Assembly (NCBI RefSeq): GCF_040100845.1
Contig: NZ_JAZHSH010000001.1
Span: 3,456,501 to 3,520,500 of the forward strand
Source of the DNA: Chengkuizengella sp. SCS-71B
GTDB taxonomy: Bacteria > Bacillota > Bacilli > Paenibacillales > KCTC-33759
DNA: 64,000 bases
Direction of reading: 5' to 3'
Under the pieces are notes generated by a model. It did not search any database, had not been told where the DNA came from, and was given only the letters and a program-made list of their open reading frames with translations. Shown here piece after piece: positions 20,996 to 29,606 of the stretch. Both the position numbers and the translations under genes were made by a program. Each line of letters starts with the position of its first letter. Positions within the stretch are counted from its first letter, which is position 1.

Positions 20996-23332
20996 TTATG
21001 TTCTAGTTGTAATAATCTCTTTAATTGGTATATGAACATTTATTGTTACTCCATAATTAGCTGAGGTATCTATTTCCAACGTTCCGTTAAGTAACATAAC
21101 TCGCCCCTTCATTTGCTCCATACCTATACCATTTGATTCACCATACTCCAAGTCCTTACCAGATTTAAAATGACTTTCTATTCCAACGCCGTCATCCTCA
21201 TACTTCAAGTTAATAAAATAATCTCTTACACTTAAACTAAAAATGACTCTGGTAGCTTTTGAATGTTTCTTGGCATTATTTAGAAGTTCTTGAATGATTC
21301 TAAAAATATGTGTTTTAGTTTGTAAATCTGTTGATTCTATCATAGAATCAGATTCAGCGTAAAAGAACAAATCAAATTCGCAATTATATTCTTCTTTATC
21401 CAGCATAGTTTGAATTGTTTTAATAAGACCAATATCCTTTAATAAATATGGGCTCAACTCAAAACAGCTTTGACGAAGATTTACATTGATCATCTCTATG
21501 AATTCAATCATACTATCTAACTGTTTTTTATCCTCTGAACTCATTACATATTTCTCAGCTATGGAAACAAATCTTCTTTTCAGAAAAAACAAATCCTGCA
21601 TGGTTGTATCGTGAAGATCGGAAGCAATCCGTACCCTTTCTTCCTCTTGTAACTCAAACATAATTTTACGAAACCATTGAATTTCTTTCGCTTCCTGGTT
21701 TGTTGGGAGATTAAAGGCGAACTTCTCTAATTTTTGCGTTAATTTACGTATTAAATGAATATTCTCCAAACTAACAGCTAGATAAGTGGTAATCAATTTT
21801 AACCATTGAATTTCTTCCTTACCTAACAATGTATTGTTTTTCTTCCTTGTGAGAATTAAATAACTTGTATATTCTTCATGATGGTTTATCTCTAAACAAG
21901 TATATGAAGAATGCTCAAAAAGTGCAGGTGAATGCAACAACCTTTCAATTTCGTTAATATTTATTTCTCCTTCATAAACCATTTCAATCTTTTCATCTTT
22001 ATATTTAAATAAAATAGCACCACCAAAAACTTCTAAGGTTCCAGTTATATCTACTAATATCATATCTTTTAATTCTCGAAAGCTTGAAATAGAACCCAGT
22101 CTTTGGGAAACCTTTTTTAACATAGACTGCAAATAATATTTTTTAGGAAAAATGAACTTTTCCATTTTTGTTGTATAGTACTCTGTGGCGTATAAAATCC
22201 AAGAAACTAAAACTAAGGATGATAAGAATAAAAATAAAATGGGCTTCACTGCGATTTCATCATAAAATATCAGAGCATAAAATCCTGTAAAGAAACCACT
22301 TGGCAAAAGACCTAATAAAATTGAAAATAAAAACCGACGCAAAACTAAACCAATATCGAATATTTGATTGGATGCGATCAAATATGCAAAAAAAATAGGG
22401 AGTAAGAGTAAAAACAAACTTGAATATATGTAGTCAATAATAGCTCTACCTGTTAATAGTTCAGGGATTATGGATAGTAGGATAAAAGGTGAAAAAGATA
22501 CGATCAAACAAACCCATACACTTTTAATGATGGATGTAAAATGCGTTTTATCCTTACAATATTTCAAATATACATAGGAAAGGAACAAGATATTAATCAA
22601 AAAAGAAATGGTAAAAAATGTTAATGTGAATATACTATTAAAAGGTATGGCTATATAAGATAAGGAAGGGAAAAATCCTAGAAGTCTAGTCAAGGCTACA
22701 ACAATGATAATCGCATACATATAATCTAACATTTTAGTCGGTAGTGTTATGTTTCCTTTTTCTTTAAAAAACACAAACAAAAAATGTAAAAATACAATTT
22801 GTAAAACCATCATAAAGGTTTTGAGTAAATAGGTTCCAATCATATCTTCTCTGATATAAGCTCCTAAACTAAACCAAATGATGGCTGCGGAAAGAAAAAA
22901 ATAAGCTAACATACGAGCTGATTTTGATATACTAGCCTTTACATATATCAAAATAGCCAAAGACAAACAAATTAACCCGGCTAAAAGGGCGGTGACATCA
23001 TCTAAAACAATTGTATCTTTATCTAAAATGATCTCTCGAACTGAACCATCAGTTAATACTGTGATCTCATGAGCCTGTTCTATTGCATTAGAATTTTTTA
23101 TAGTTGGAAAATGATCTGGAGTTTGATCATCCACTTTTAAAATTCGATCCCCTACTGCAAAATCAAATTTAGCACTTGCTCCAGTATCATTAATTGTTTT
23201 TACAAGCCAATGATGTTGCTCATTTTGTTCTACTTCTATACCAATAAAAGGATATCTAAAAGTGATAATTAAACACCACAATAAAGAGATGAATAAAATG
23301 AATAATAAACTTCCTTTTAAAACATTTTTCAT
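20996..23332 (-). CDS. ComP-like sensor histidine kinase with PDZ and multi-TM sensor
   Basis: The 778-residue product has a TM helix (about 5-25), a PDZ-like outer domain (about 30-90, including FAVGDRILKVDD), then about nine membrane segments (110-390). A GAF-like linker and a NarL/DegS-type kinase core follow. The phosphoacceptor box is ASDLHDTTMQDLFFLKRRF with H near residue 574. The ATPase domain has DDGVGI and GIGMEQMKGR near the C terminus. The DTTMQDLFFLKR block is close to Bacillus ComP, the competence pheromone sensor. No comQ, comX or comA neighbour is present. Start: AAGGGG abuts the first ATG (23341) but is 9 bases from the ATG at 23332, which is preferred. The signal sensed is unknown. 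Confidence 0.85.
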   Translation of the reverse strand: MKNVLKGSLLFILFISLLWCLIITFRYPFIGIEVEQNEQHHWLVKTINDTGASAKFDFAVGDRILKVDDQTPDHFPTIKNSNAIEQAHEITVLTDGSVREIILDKDTIVLDDVTALLAGLICLSLAILIYVKASISKSARMLAYFFLSAAIIWFSLGAYIREDMIGTYLLKTFMMVLQIVFLHFLFVFFKEKGNITLPTKMLDYMYAIIIVVALTRLLGFFPSLSYIAIPFNSIFTLTFFTISFLINILFLSYVYLKYCKDKTHFTSIIKSVWVCLIVSFSPFILLSIIPELLTGRAIIDYIYSSLFLLLLPIFFAYLIASNQIFDIGLVLRRFLFSILLGLLPSGFFTGFYALIFYDEIAVKPILFLFLSSLVLVSWILYATEYYTTKMEKFIFPKKYYLQSMLKKVSQRLGSISSFRELKDMILVDITGTLEVFGGAILFKYKDEKIEMVYEGEININEIERLLHSPALFEHSSYTCLEINHHEEYTSYLILTRKKNNTLLGKEEIQWLKLITTYLAVSLENIHLIRKLTQKLEKFAFNLPTNQEAKEIQWFRKIMFELQEEERVRIASDLHDTTMQDLFFLKRRFVSIAEKYVMSSEDKKQLDSMIEFIEMINVNLRQSCFELSPYLLKDIGLIKTIQTMLDKEEYNCEFDLFFYAESDSMIESTDLQTKTHIFRIIQELLNNAKKHSKATRVIFSLSVRDYFINLKYEDDGVGIESHFKSGKDLEYGESNGIGMEQMKGRVMLLNGTLEIDTSANYGVTINVHIPIKEIITTRT

Positions 23333-23477
23333 AAAAAACATCCCCTTATACCATGGTTTTAATTAAGTTAAGAATCCCTTTTATTCTAAAGTTTGGAAAC
23401 TATTACAACTGCATTTTACCAAACAAAAAAGAGATTGTATATTCATAAGGGGGGTGTAATTTCTTTAATTTTAAAAA

Positions 23478-23503
23478 TAGACCGTCCTAAGAAGGAGGTC
23501 TAT
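23478..23503 (-). terminator. Terminator after the IDEAL-like gene
   Basis: A hairpin of TAGACC and GGTCTA arms with an inner TCCT/AGGA pair is followed on the minus strand by TTTTTAAAATT. It lies ~45 bp past the stop of the minus-strand gene at 23547-23924. Confidence 0.65.
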
Positions 23504-23546
23504 CAAAAAAAGTTGAAATTATCAGTACGATCAAGAAAGTCTACTA

Positions 23547-23924
23547 TTAAATCCAAGCTTTCAAGTGAACTTGCTTCAAGAATTCATCATGGTTCAATGC
23601 GTTTTCCTTGGAATCATTTGCTGTTTCTACATGATCCCCATTCATCACTTTATGGAATAATTCTTCATTTTTTGTGGCTAGTGCAAAATCTATCAAAGCT
23701 TCTCTTTCTACTTTTTCTGCTTCTCTTCTTAATAATACTTCTTCCGTTTCTAAATCACATGCAGGAACATAGATATGTTTTCCAGATTTCGGTACACGCA
23801 ACACAAAGTCAAATGCATTATCAGGATTTTTATCAACTGCAATGATATATCCATATGATCCTACAGGAAGGTTTTGCTCAAATTTATCTTCTACTATCAC
23901 TACTTTTTGCCCTAATCGAAACAT
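23547..23924 (-). CDS. Small protein with a possible IDEAL domain
   Basis: The 125-residue soluble protein begins with a beta-rich part (residues 1-62, KVVIVEDKFEQNLPVGSYGY type). A helix EALIDFALATKNEELFHKVM (about 75-95) resembles the IDEAL domain of small Bacillales regulators. The C-terminal tail is acidic and polar. GGAAGGAA stands before the ATG. Monocistronic between the ComP-like kinase and the divergent permease. The IDEAL label is tentative and its partner is unknown. Confidence 0.65.
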   Translation of the reverse strand: MFRLGQKVVIVEDKFEQNLPVGSYGYIIAVDKNPDNAFDFVLRVPKSGKHIYVPACDLETEEVLLRREAEKVEREALIDFALATKNEELFHKVMNGDHVETANDSKENALNHDEFLKQVHLKAWI

Positions 23925-24091
23925 ATTCCTTCCTCCTACCTATCTTTATATCGTTAAATGTTCATATTTATTCTATTATGTTACTAAAAATTAATAGTCA
24001 TGTCCAATTCACCCTATGTTTGAGAAAATAAATGAAATTCAGTATAATCTATGTAAGATTTTTAAAAATATATGAAATATGAGGTTGATGT

Positions 24092-25189
24092 ATGATTACC
24101 TTCTATAGAAAGTATTACAAAACAGCCATTGATATAGGACTTGTTGTATTAACCGTTTTTTTAACAATGTGGGTATTTAGTTATTTGTACAAGATAGCTG
24201 CACCGATCTTTTTCTCTTTTTTTATTTTCCTTATCATTGAACCTTTTGCCCGTTTTCTTAATCGTAAAGGGATAAAAAAATCAATTGCTACTGCATTGTC
24301 CATGCTTATATTTATTTTAGTGGTTTTGGGAGCTTTTATTGGTGGAGGAGCATTATTTATCAATCAAATTACATCCTTTACAGGTAAAATAGCTGAATAC
24401 CAAGTCATTATTCAAGATGAAATCATTGCACAAGTTGAATTTATTAGCTCAGAATATCAGGCACTCCCAGATAATATAACGGATCAAATTAAAAGCTACG
24501 CTTCTACAATCACAGAAAAAGGAGCGCAATTAGCAGAATGGTTTCTAATTAGCCTCACAGCCATACTCTCTTCATTTTCATCTTTTATAGTCAACTTTTT
24601 TGTAGGATTAATTTTAGCGTATTTTTTAAGTGTGGAAATTGCAGATTGGAAATCAGTAGCCAAAGAAAAAACGCCTAATACATTTAAGTCAGCATTTTAC
24701 TTTTTAAAGGATTATGTACTAAAAGGAATTGTAAGTTACATAAAAGCACAATTTAAATTAATTAGTCTTACCTTTGTCGTTATATTTATTTCCTTGTTAA
24801 TCTTTGGGGTTAATAATGCTTTTTCAGTTTCCTTGTTAGCTGCCGTTTTTGATTTATTACCTTTACTTGGAGTCTCTACTGTTTTTTTACCATGGGTTAT
24901 ATATTTGTTCATCGTTGGGAATACAAGCTTGGCAATTAAATTAACAGTTGTATGGGTCGTTGTCATTGGATTAAGACAGATTCTAGAACCGAAAATTGTG
25001 GGTGATTCTCTTGGAGTATCTGCTTTTACGATGCTTACTTTTATGATAATTTCTTTATCACTGTTTGGTATTGCAGGTTTAATTCTTGCTCCAATCCTTA
25101 CGATTTTAATTAAGGAATTATATGTTCAAGGATATTTACAGAAATGGATTCGTTTACCTGAGGAAGAATTTCATCCCAAAGATCAGTAA
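24092..25189 (+). CDS. AI-2E family permease (YtvI-like)
   Basis: The 365-residue membrane protein has seven to eight segments in the pattern of the AI-2E/PerM family. A hairpin lies at about 10-80. A long soluble stretch (about 100-155) follows, then paired helices in 155-185 and 225-350, with the conserved run GDSLGVSAFTMLTFMIISLS and the ending GLILAPILTILIKELY. Family members export small molecules or ions; in Bacillus YtvI is sporulation-linked. The substrate cannot be told from the sequence. GAGG lies about 10 bases before the ATG. Confidence 0.85.
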   Translation: MITFYRKYYKTAIDIGLVVLTVFLTMWVFSYLYKIAAPIFFSFFIFLIIEPFARFLNRKGIKKSIATALSMLIFILVVLGAFIGGGALFINQITSFTGKIAEYQVIIQDEIIAQVEFISSEYQALPDNITDQIKSYASTITEKGAQLAEWFLISLTAILSSFSSFIVNFFVGLILAYFLSVEIADWKSVAKEKTPNTFKSAFYFLKDYVLKGIVSYIKAQFKLISLTFVVIFISLLIFGVNNAFSVSLLAAVFDLLPLLGVSTVFLPWVIYLFIVGNTSLAIKLTVVWVVVIGLRQILEPKIVGDSLGVSAFTMLTFMIISLSLFGIAGLILAPILTILIKELYVQGYLQKWIRLPEEEFHPKDQ

Positions 25190-25262
25190 GTTATCAACCA
25201 TTACATTTCATCCCCGACTAAGCACTTTATGCATGAAGTAGGAATCTTCTATTGGATAAACT

Positions 25263-25308
25263 AAAAATCATCACCATTGATCCTTAAGCCAATGATGATG
25301 ATTTTTTT
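25263..25308 (+). terminator. Terminator after the AI-2E permease
   Basis: AAAATCATCACCATT pairs with AATGATGATGATTTT and runs into a T tract. It lies ~75 bp past the stop. Confidence 0.85.
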
Positions 25309-25381
25309 AAAACACCTATTAATTTAATCGAATTGGATAAATCATCTACTACATATGAATTGACTGTATCACTTGTACAAA

Positions 25382-26581
25382 CTATGTAGAAAGTTCATTT
25401 ACATTAATAATTCCATCTCTAGTAATTGATAATTTCTCAAATCCATCTTCCGTTATAAGGTATGTATCTTCTATTCCCACAACACCATTTTCAGGAAAAG
25501 TAAATTTGGGTTCAACTGCAATGACCATTCCAGGTTCAAGTTCGTATTTAAACCCTTTAGCAAGTACGGGGTATTCATCAATTTCCATGCCTATACCATG
25601 CCCTAAAAATTTCACTTGATCTGCTCCATATCCCATAAAATGATCTTTTAACCCTGCTTCATCTGCCAGTTCGAGTGCATTAATATATAAATCTTCACAA
25701 ATAGTACCTGGTTTTAACAAAGCCTCGGTGGATTTTAGAATTTGTTCAGAAGTTTGGTAAGCTTTGACTAATTCCTCTGATAATTCTCCTATTACCACAG
25801 TTCGAGTTTGGTCAATAACATAACCGTCAATACAACAGCCTAAATCAACCAATATTGGTACATTTTTATCTATGATGTTTTTCCCTGACCCCTGAGGACT
25901 TGCTGGACTTAACCCCTCTCCTCCAGCAGGTCCATCAAAATAAGTAGGTTTTGCTGCTGAAATACCAGCAGCTACCATACCAGTAACAAGCTCTTGGTTA
26001 AATCCTCTCATTCTCATTAACCCAACATGCCCTTGTAAACGAAGAGAGTATTCAATTTCACTCATCCACTCCACTTCAGTCATGCCTGCCTTCAGTTTAC
26101 TTAAAGCTGTTTCCAATGCTTGATTAACTGCACTTGCTGCAAATTTAATTTTTGAAATTTCATCAGGAGATTTAATCATTCTAATTTCTCGAATAAAGAC
26201 TGATCCGTCCTTCCACACTACATCAGGCATAATGGATTGTAGTCTATTAAATATTTGAATAGGAAGCACATCAAACTCAGTTGCTATTACAGCTTTATTT
26301 TTAGATTTGAAAACTTGGGGAAAATCATTTTTAAGTGTTTCTCCAAAATTCCGAAAAGACCCCAAAGCTTTTACGATACAAGAACTTTCTTCTTGAGCAC
26401 GTTGTACACTTCGACGTACATAAAAAACAGGTTCTCCTACTACTGGGATAAACAAATATCCTGTTTGCATAGACCCAGTTAAATAAAAAATATCTACATT
26501 TTGAGTGAGTAAAAAACCATGTAATAGATTGTCCTTTAACTTTTGTTGCAACTTATTTTGCCTAGTTGTGTATTGTGACAT
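25382..26581 (-). CDS. M24 family aminopeptidase P-like protein
   Basis: The 399-residue product has an N-terminal creatinase-type domain (1-135) and a pita-bread catalytic domain (about 140-395). The five metal ligands expected for M24 are visible: two Asp in ILVDLGCCIDGYVIDQTRT, His in FLGHGIGME, Glu in VIAVEPKF and Glu in GVVGIEDTY. Relatives cleave Xaa-Pro peptides using two Mn or Co ions in the cytosol. Insertions such as GGEGLSPASPQGSGK suggest a subfamily that may act on another substrate. Monocistronic in appearance, 31 bp from the methyltransferase. Confidence 0.85.
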   Translation of the reverse strand: MSQYTTRQNKLQQKLKDNLLHGFLLTQNVDIFYLTGSMQTGYLFIPVVGEPVFYVRRSVQRAQEESSCIVKALGSFRNFGETLKNDFPQVFKSKNKAVIATEFDVLPIQIFNRLQSIMPDVVWKDGSVFIREIRMIKSPDEISKIKFAASAVNQALETALSKLKAGMTEVEWMSEIEYSLRLQGHVGLMRMRGFNQELVTGMVAAGISAAKPTYFDGPAGGEGLSPASPQGSGKNIIDKNVPILVDLGCCIDGYVIDQTRTVVIGELSEELVKAYQTSEQILKSTEALLKPGTICEDLYINALELADEAGLKDHFMGYGADQVKFLGHGIGMEIDEYPVLAKGFKYELEPGMVIAVEPKFTFPENGVVGIEDTYLITEDGFEKLSITRDGIINVNELST

Positions 26582-26612
26582 TTATAATATCTCCTCTGTA
26601 ATATACAATTGA

Positions 26613-27650
26613 TTACCTGACTTGAGCTATTATTCCGTTATGAACTTTTATAAATCCATGTCTTATTATATCAAAACCCGCCTCATATACATATAACCCC
26701 ATTTGGCGAATATCCATTAATTCTCTGTACATATGATTCATTACATCCGCCATAATGTTGTAATATATTCTAGAACGAAATTGATTGCGAGGTGTCGTCA
26801 TGATGACATATCCTCCTGGTTTTACAAATCGTCGGTGCATATCTAAAATTTCAGACTTATGCTCATCTGGTGCATGTTCTAATAAACCCACACTTAAGAC
26901 TATATCAAATTCTTTTCCGTACTTAAGATTTCGAATATCTTCCACTTCGTACTCAATATTCATTTCATCTTTGTACCAAACTTTAGCACTGCCTGTTGAA
27001 GGGTTTTCACCTAGAAATGGATATGTAGAGGAAAACTCTTCAAATCGGTGTGTTTTGCAATATTCATCATAGTCTACTAGAACGACTTCCGCCCCAGGAT
27101 ACATCGCTGCTAGCTGCATTGCTTCATAACCTTCAGCAGCACCTAAAAATAAAATACGGGGGTTGTTTACATCCAATCCTTCAAATAGAGCACGTTTTCC
27201 ACGCGGGTCCCAAATACCATCTTGAATCCGGTGTACATAATTCCATAAGTTTAACTTTACGGTGTCACCTAGTGCCATTTTCACTTCATTCATATTAAAT
27301 TTGGATAAACTCTTTCTGAACTCTTTCTTTTTTTCTGACAATTCACTAGGAACATCCTTTACAAACCACTCATGGAAAGAGCGGTTAAAGAATTCCCAAG
27401 AGGTTTTCACTGACATGTCCTGTTTGTTTTCTTTTTCCCAATTGAGACGATTTACTGACATCTTATTTACAATATACGGCTTGCCAATCTTTCCCCAGCT
27501 TAAATCAGACCAATCACTAACTACATTCGCTTTGATAAATTTATCTAGTTTTTCATTGTTTGGGTCTCTTAATTCAACTCTATAGCTCGGAGCTAACTCA
27601 GTTTTATTAAAATCTTGTTCGCTGTATGGAAAAATCATGGAGTTTTCCAA
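26613..27650 (-). CDS. Class I SAM-dependent methyltransferase, large variant
   Basis: The ~345-residue product has a Rossmann methyltransferase core in its C-terminal half: motif I ILFLGAAEGYEAMQL, acidic residue at VVLVDYDEY, then DIVLSVGLLEHAPDE and a post-motif FVKPGGYVIMTTPRNQ. The N-terminal 160 residues (FNRSFHEWFVKDVPSELSEK region) are not a family I recognise. The frame opens at a TTG at 27665. A G7 run directly after it makes the TTG at 27650 (spacing 6-7) the likelier start; an ATG follows four codons later. The substrate is unknown. It may share a promoter with the M24 peptidase downstream. Confidence 0.75.
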   Translation of the reverse strand: MENSMIFPYSEQDFNKTELAPSYRVELRDPNNEKLDKFIKANVVSDWSDLSWGKIGKPYIVNKMSVNRLNWEKENKQDMSVKTSWEFFNRSFHEWFVKDVPSELSEKKKEFRKSLSKFNMNEVKMALGDTVKLNLWNYVHRIQDGIWDPRGKRALFEGLDVNNPRILFLGAAEGYEAMQLAAMYPGAEVVLVDYDEYCKTHRFEEFSSTYPFLGENPSTGSAKVWYKDEMNIEYEVEDIRNLKYGKEFDIVLSVGLLEHAPDEHKSEILDMHRRFVKPGGYVIMTTPRNQFRSRIYYNIMADVMNHMYRELMDIRQMGLYVYEAGFDIIRHGFIKVHNGIIAQVR

Positions 27651-27748
27651 CGAAATCCCCCCCAATATTTATTCATTGTTATATTATATTCATCAACATC
27701 TATGGATTTCCTTTTTATTTTACCTCTTATATCATTACTCATCATCAT

Positions 27749-27784
27749 GATTAACACCGCCTGTTAATTCAGACGGTGTTAATC
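27749..27784. terminator. Strong hairpin between P450 and methyltransferase genes
   Basis: GATTAACACCG pairs with CGGTGTTAATC across a 14 base loop. A T-rich run follows on the plus strand but not on the minus strand, where both neighbouring genes lie. It may be an attenuating or processing hairpin rather than a plain terminator. Confidence 0.5.
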
Positions 27785-27805
27785 ATTTTATTTAAACTAA
27801 GACCC

Positions 27806-29029
27806 CTATTTTAGACTAACTGGTAACTCTAAAAGTCCTCTGAAAATTTCAGATTGTCGCCACCTAAGTTCTTTTTCGTTCACTTTAAGTTTGATATTCG
27901 GAAATCGTTGGATCAAAGCTTGAAATGCTATTTGGCTTTCCAGACGAGCAAGTGGTGCTCCTAAACAATGATGCATCCCAAAGCCAAAAGCAATATGTTT
28001 GTTTTCTTCTCTTGTAATATCGAGCTCTTCTGGATTGACAAAATAATTTGGATCACGGTTGGCTGCCGCAAGACTTAAAAATATCATATCACCCTTTTTA
28101 ATTTCTTTTTCATAGAGAGTAAAATCCTCTATCGCATAACGAGCTGTTGCAAATTCCACAGGATTGGTAAATCGTAATAATTCTTCAACTGCTCTACCTA
28201 CAAGTTCAGGATGCTTTCTCAACTTGCCTAGCTGTTCAGGATGTTGAAGGAGAGATAACATGCCATTTCCTATTAAATTTACCGTTGTTTCATGACCAGC
28301 GACTATTAGGAGAAAAAGCATAGATAGGAGTTCTTTTTTAGAAAGCTTCTGTCCATCTTCCTGAGCCATGACTAAACCACTAATAATATCATCTTGTGGA
28401 GATTGTCTTCTTTCTTCTATGATCGTTTCAAGATAATGAATAAAATCTTTTATATAGGAGTTGAGCTTCTCTATCTCCTCATCTCCGTTTGCAACACTAG
28501 TAGATGCATTTGACCAGATTCTGAACTGATTGCGATCTTTTTCTGGAATCCCCATCATTTCTGAAATAACTATAATAGGTAAAGGGATTGCATAATCTTC
28601 CATTAGGTCTACATTTGTTTTTGTTTCCATCTGATTAAGAAGGCTTTTAGAGATTTCCTCAATTCTTGTTCTTAAACCTTCAATCATACGCGGAAAGAAA
28701 ACCTTATGTACCAAAGAGCGTAATCGCCCATGATCAGGTGGATCATTAAACAACATATTGTTAATAAAAAACTCATATTCTTCAATATAATTTTGTTGTT
28801 GTATTTCGTTTTTAGACATCACATTTAAGATATCTTTTGTAATCCTCTCATCTTTCATAAGGGTTACAACATCATTATAACGTGTTACTAACCAGCTCTT
28901 TACTTCGTTAGTCCCTCTTTTAATTGTAAATTCATGGATACGTTCATTGTGTTCTCTAAAATAAGATAGTGTTGGATACGGATTCTCCTGATATTCTGGT
29001 GAGTAAAGATCAAAAACAACTTTTTCCAT
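27806..29029 (-). CDS. Cytochrome P450
   Basis: The 407-residue soluble P450 is of the bacterial CYP107-like size. Visible motifs in order: I-helix LLIVAGHETTVN (acid/alcohol pair ET), K-helix EELLR (ExxR), and heme loop AFGFGMHHCLGAPLARLE, with the heme-ligating cysteine at about residue 355. The start at 29029 is chosen because GGGAGG lies about 10 bases upstream of that ATG; the frame is open 16 codons further. No ferredoxin or reductase gene is adjacent, so electron partners must be elsewhere. The substrate is unknown; relatives hydroxylate fatty acids, polyketides or terpenoids. Confidence 0.92.
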   Translation of the reverse strand: MEKVVFDLYSPEYQENPYPTLSYFREHNERIHEFTIKRGTNEVKSWLVTRYNDVVTLMKDERITKDILNVMSKNEIQQQNYIEEYEFFINNMLFNDPPDHGRLRSLVHKVFFPRMIEGLRTRIEEISKSLLNQMETKTNVDLMEDYAIPLPIIVISEMMGIPEKDRNQFRIWSNASTSVANGDEEIEKLNSYIKDFIHYLETIIEERRQSPQDDIISGLVMAQEDGQKLSKKELLSMLFLLIVAGHETTVNLIGNGMLSLLQHPEQLGKLRKHPELVGRAVEELLRFTNPVEFATARYAIEDFTLYEKEIKKGDMIFLSLAAANRDPNYFVNPEELDITREENKHIAFGFGMHHCLGAPLARLESQIAFQALIQRFPNIKLKVNEKELRWRQSEIFRGLLELPVSLK

Positions 29030-29606
29030 AAATATAGTTCCTCCCAAATCATATTTACTATTTTGAAGTACAAACAATCCATAACAAAAAAATACATTTA
29101 ATTACTTTTTTGTTAATTTAATTATATTAAAATAGATTCATTATTATGATTATGAAATTTTCAGGTTTATCAAATACGTTATGATAGTGCATTATTAGAT
29201 ACATTGCCTTACTCAATATAATTAAATGTATTGACAAGCTTACATCACATCGTTATTCTTTAATTATGTAATGGTATATTTAGGAAAATACAACATTACA
29301 TCAAATTGCCTACTAGAATGTCAATATTTTAAAGGAGAGGAGAAATAAACGTATTAACGACAAATTGATTACAAGGCAATTAACAAAAAATCAATAAAAG
29401 GAGGGAGATAACTATAATCTAGGGTTCATTTACAGTTTCACTTTGTTGCATTGCAGCTTAAAAACTTTAAACTTTATAATGACAGATAGGGTTCAAAGTT
29501 TACTAATTTTGCTAATTGTGTGTAAGCGTATTCAAAGGAAAGGAACAAAAAAAGTAACTTTCCAAATTATTAATCCATATATGGGAAATTAAAAGGAGAA
29601 AAATTG
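29030..29606. other. Intergenic region upstream of P450 and protease
   Basis: About 575 bp without a gene. It contains two purine-rich Shine-Dalgarno-like runs (AAAGGAGAGGAG near 29331 and AAAAGGAGGGAG near 29396), neither of which is followed by a usable ORF. The rest is AT-rich sequence. It presumably carries divergent promoters for P450 and the protease; I could not assign them. The true ribosome site of the protease is AAAGGAG at 29592-29597. Confidence 0.5.

Noticed and set aside
23393-23845. 150-codon plus-strand ORF opposite the IDEAL-like gene
   Set aside because: It lies mostly antisense to a conserved-looking gene with its own ribosome site and terminator.
29330-29420. Small upstream gene suggested by AAAGGAGAGGAG and AAAAGGAGGGAG
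   Set aside because: Neither site is followed by a start codon and open frame of useful length.
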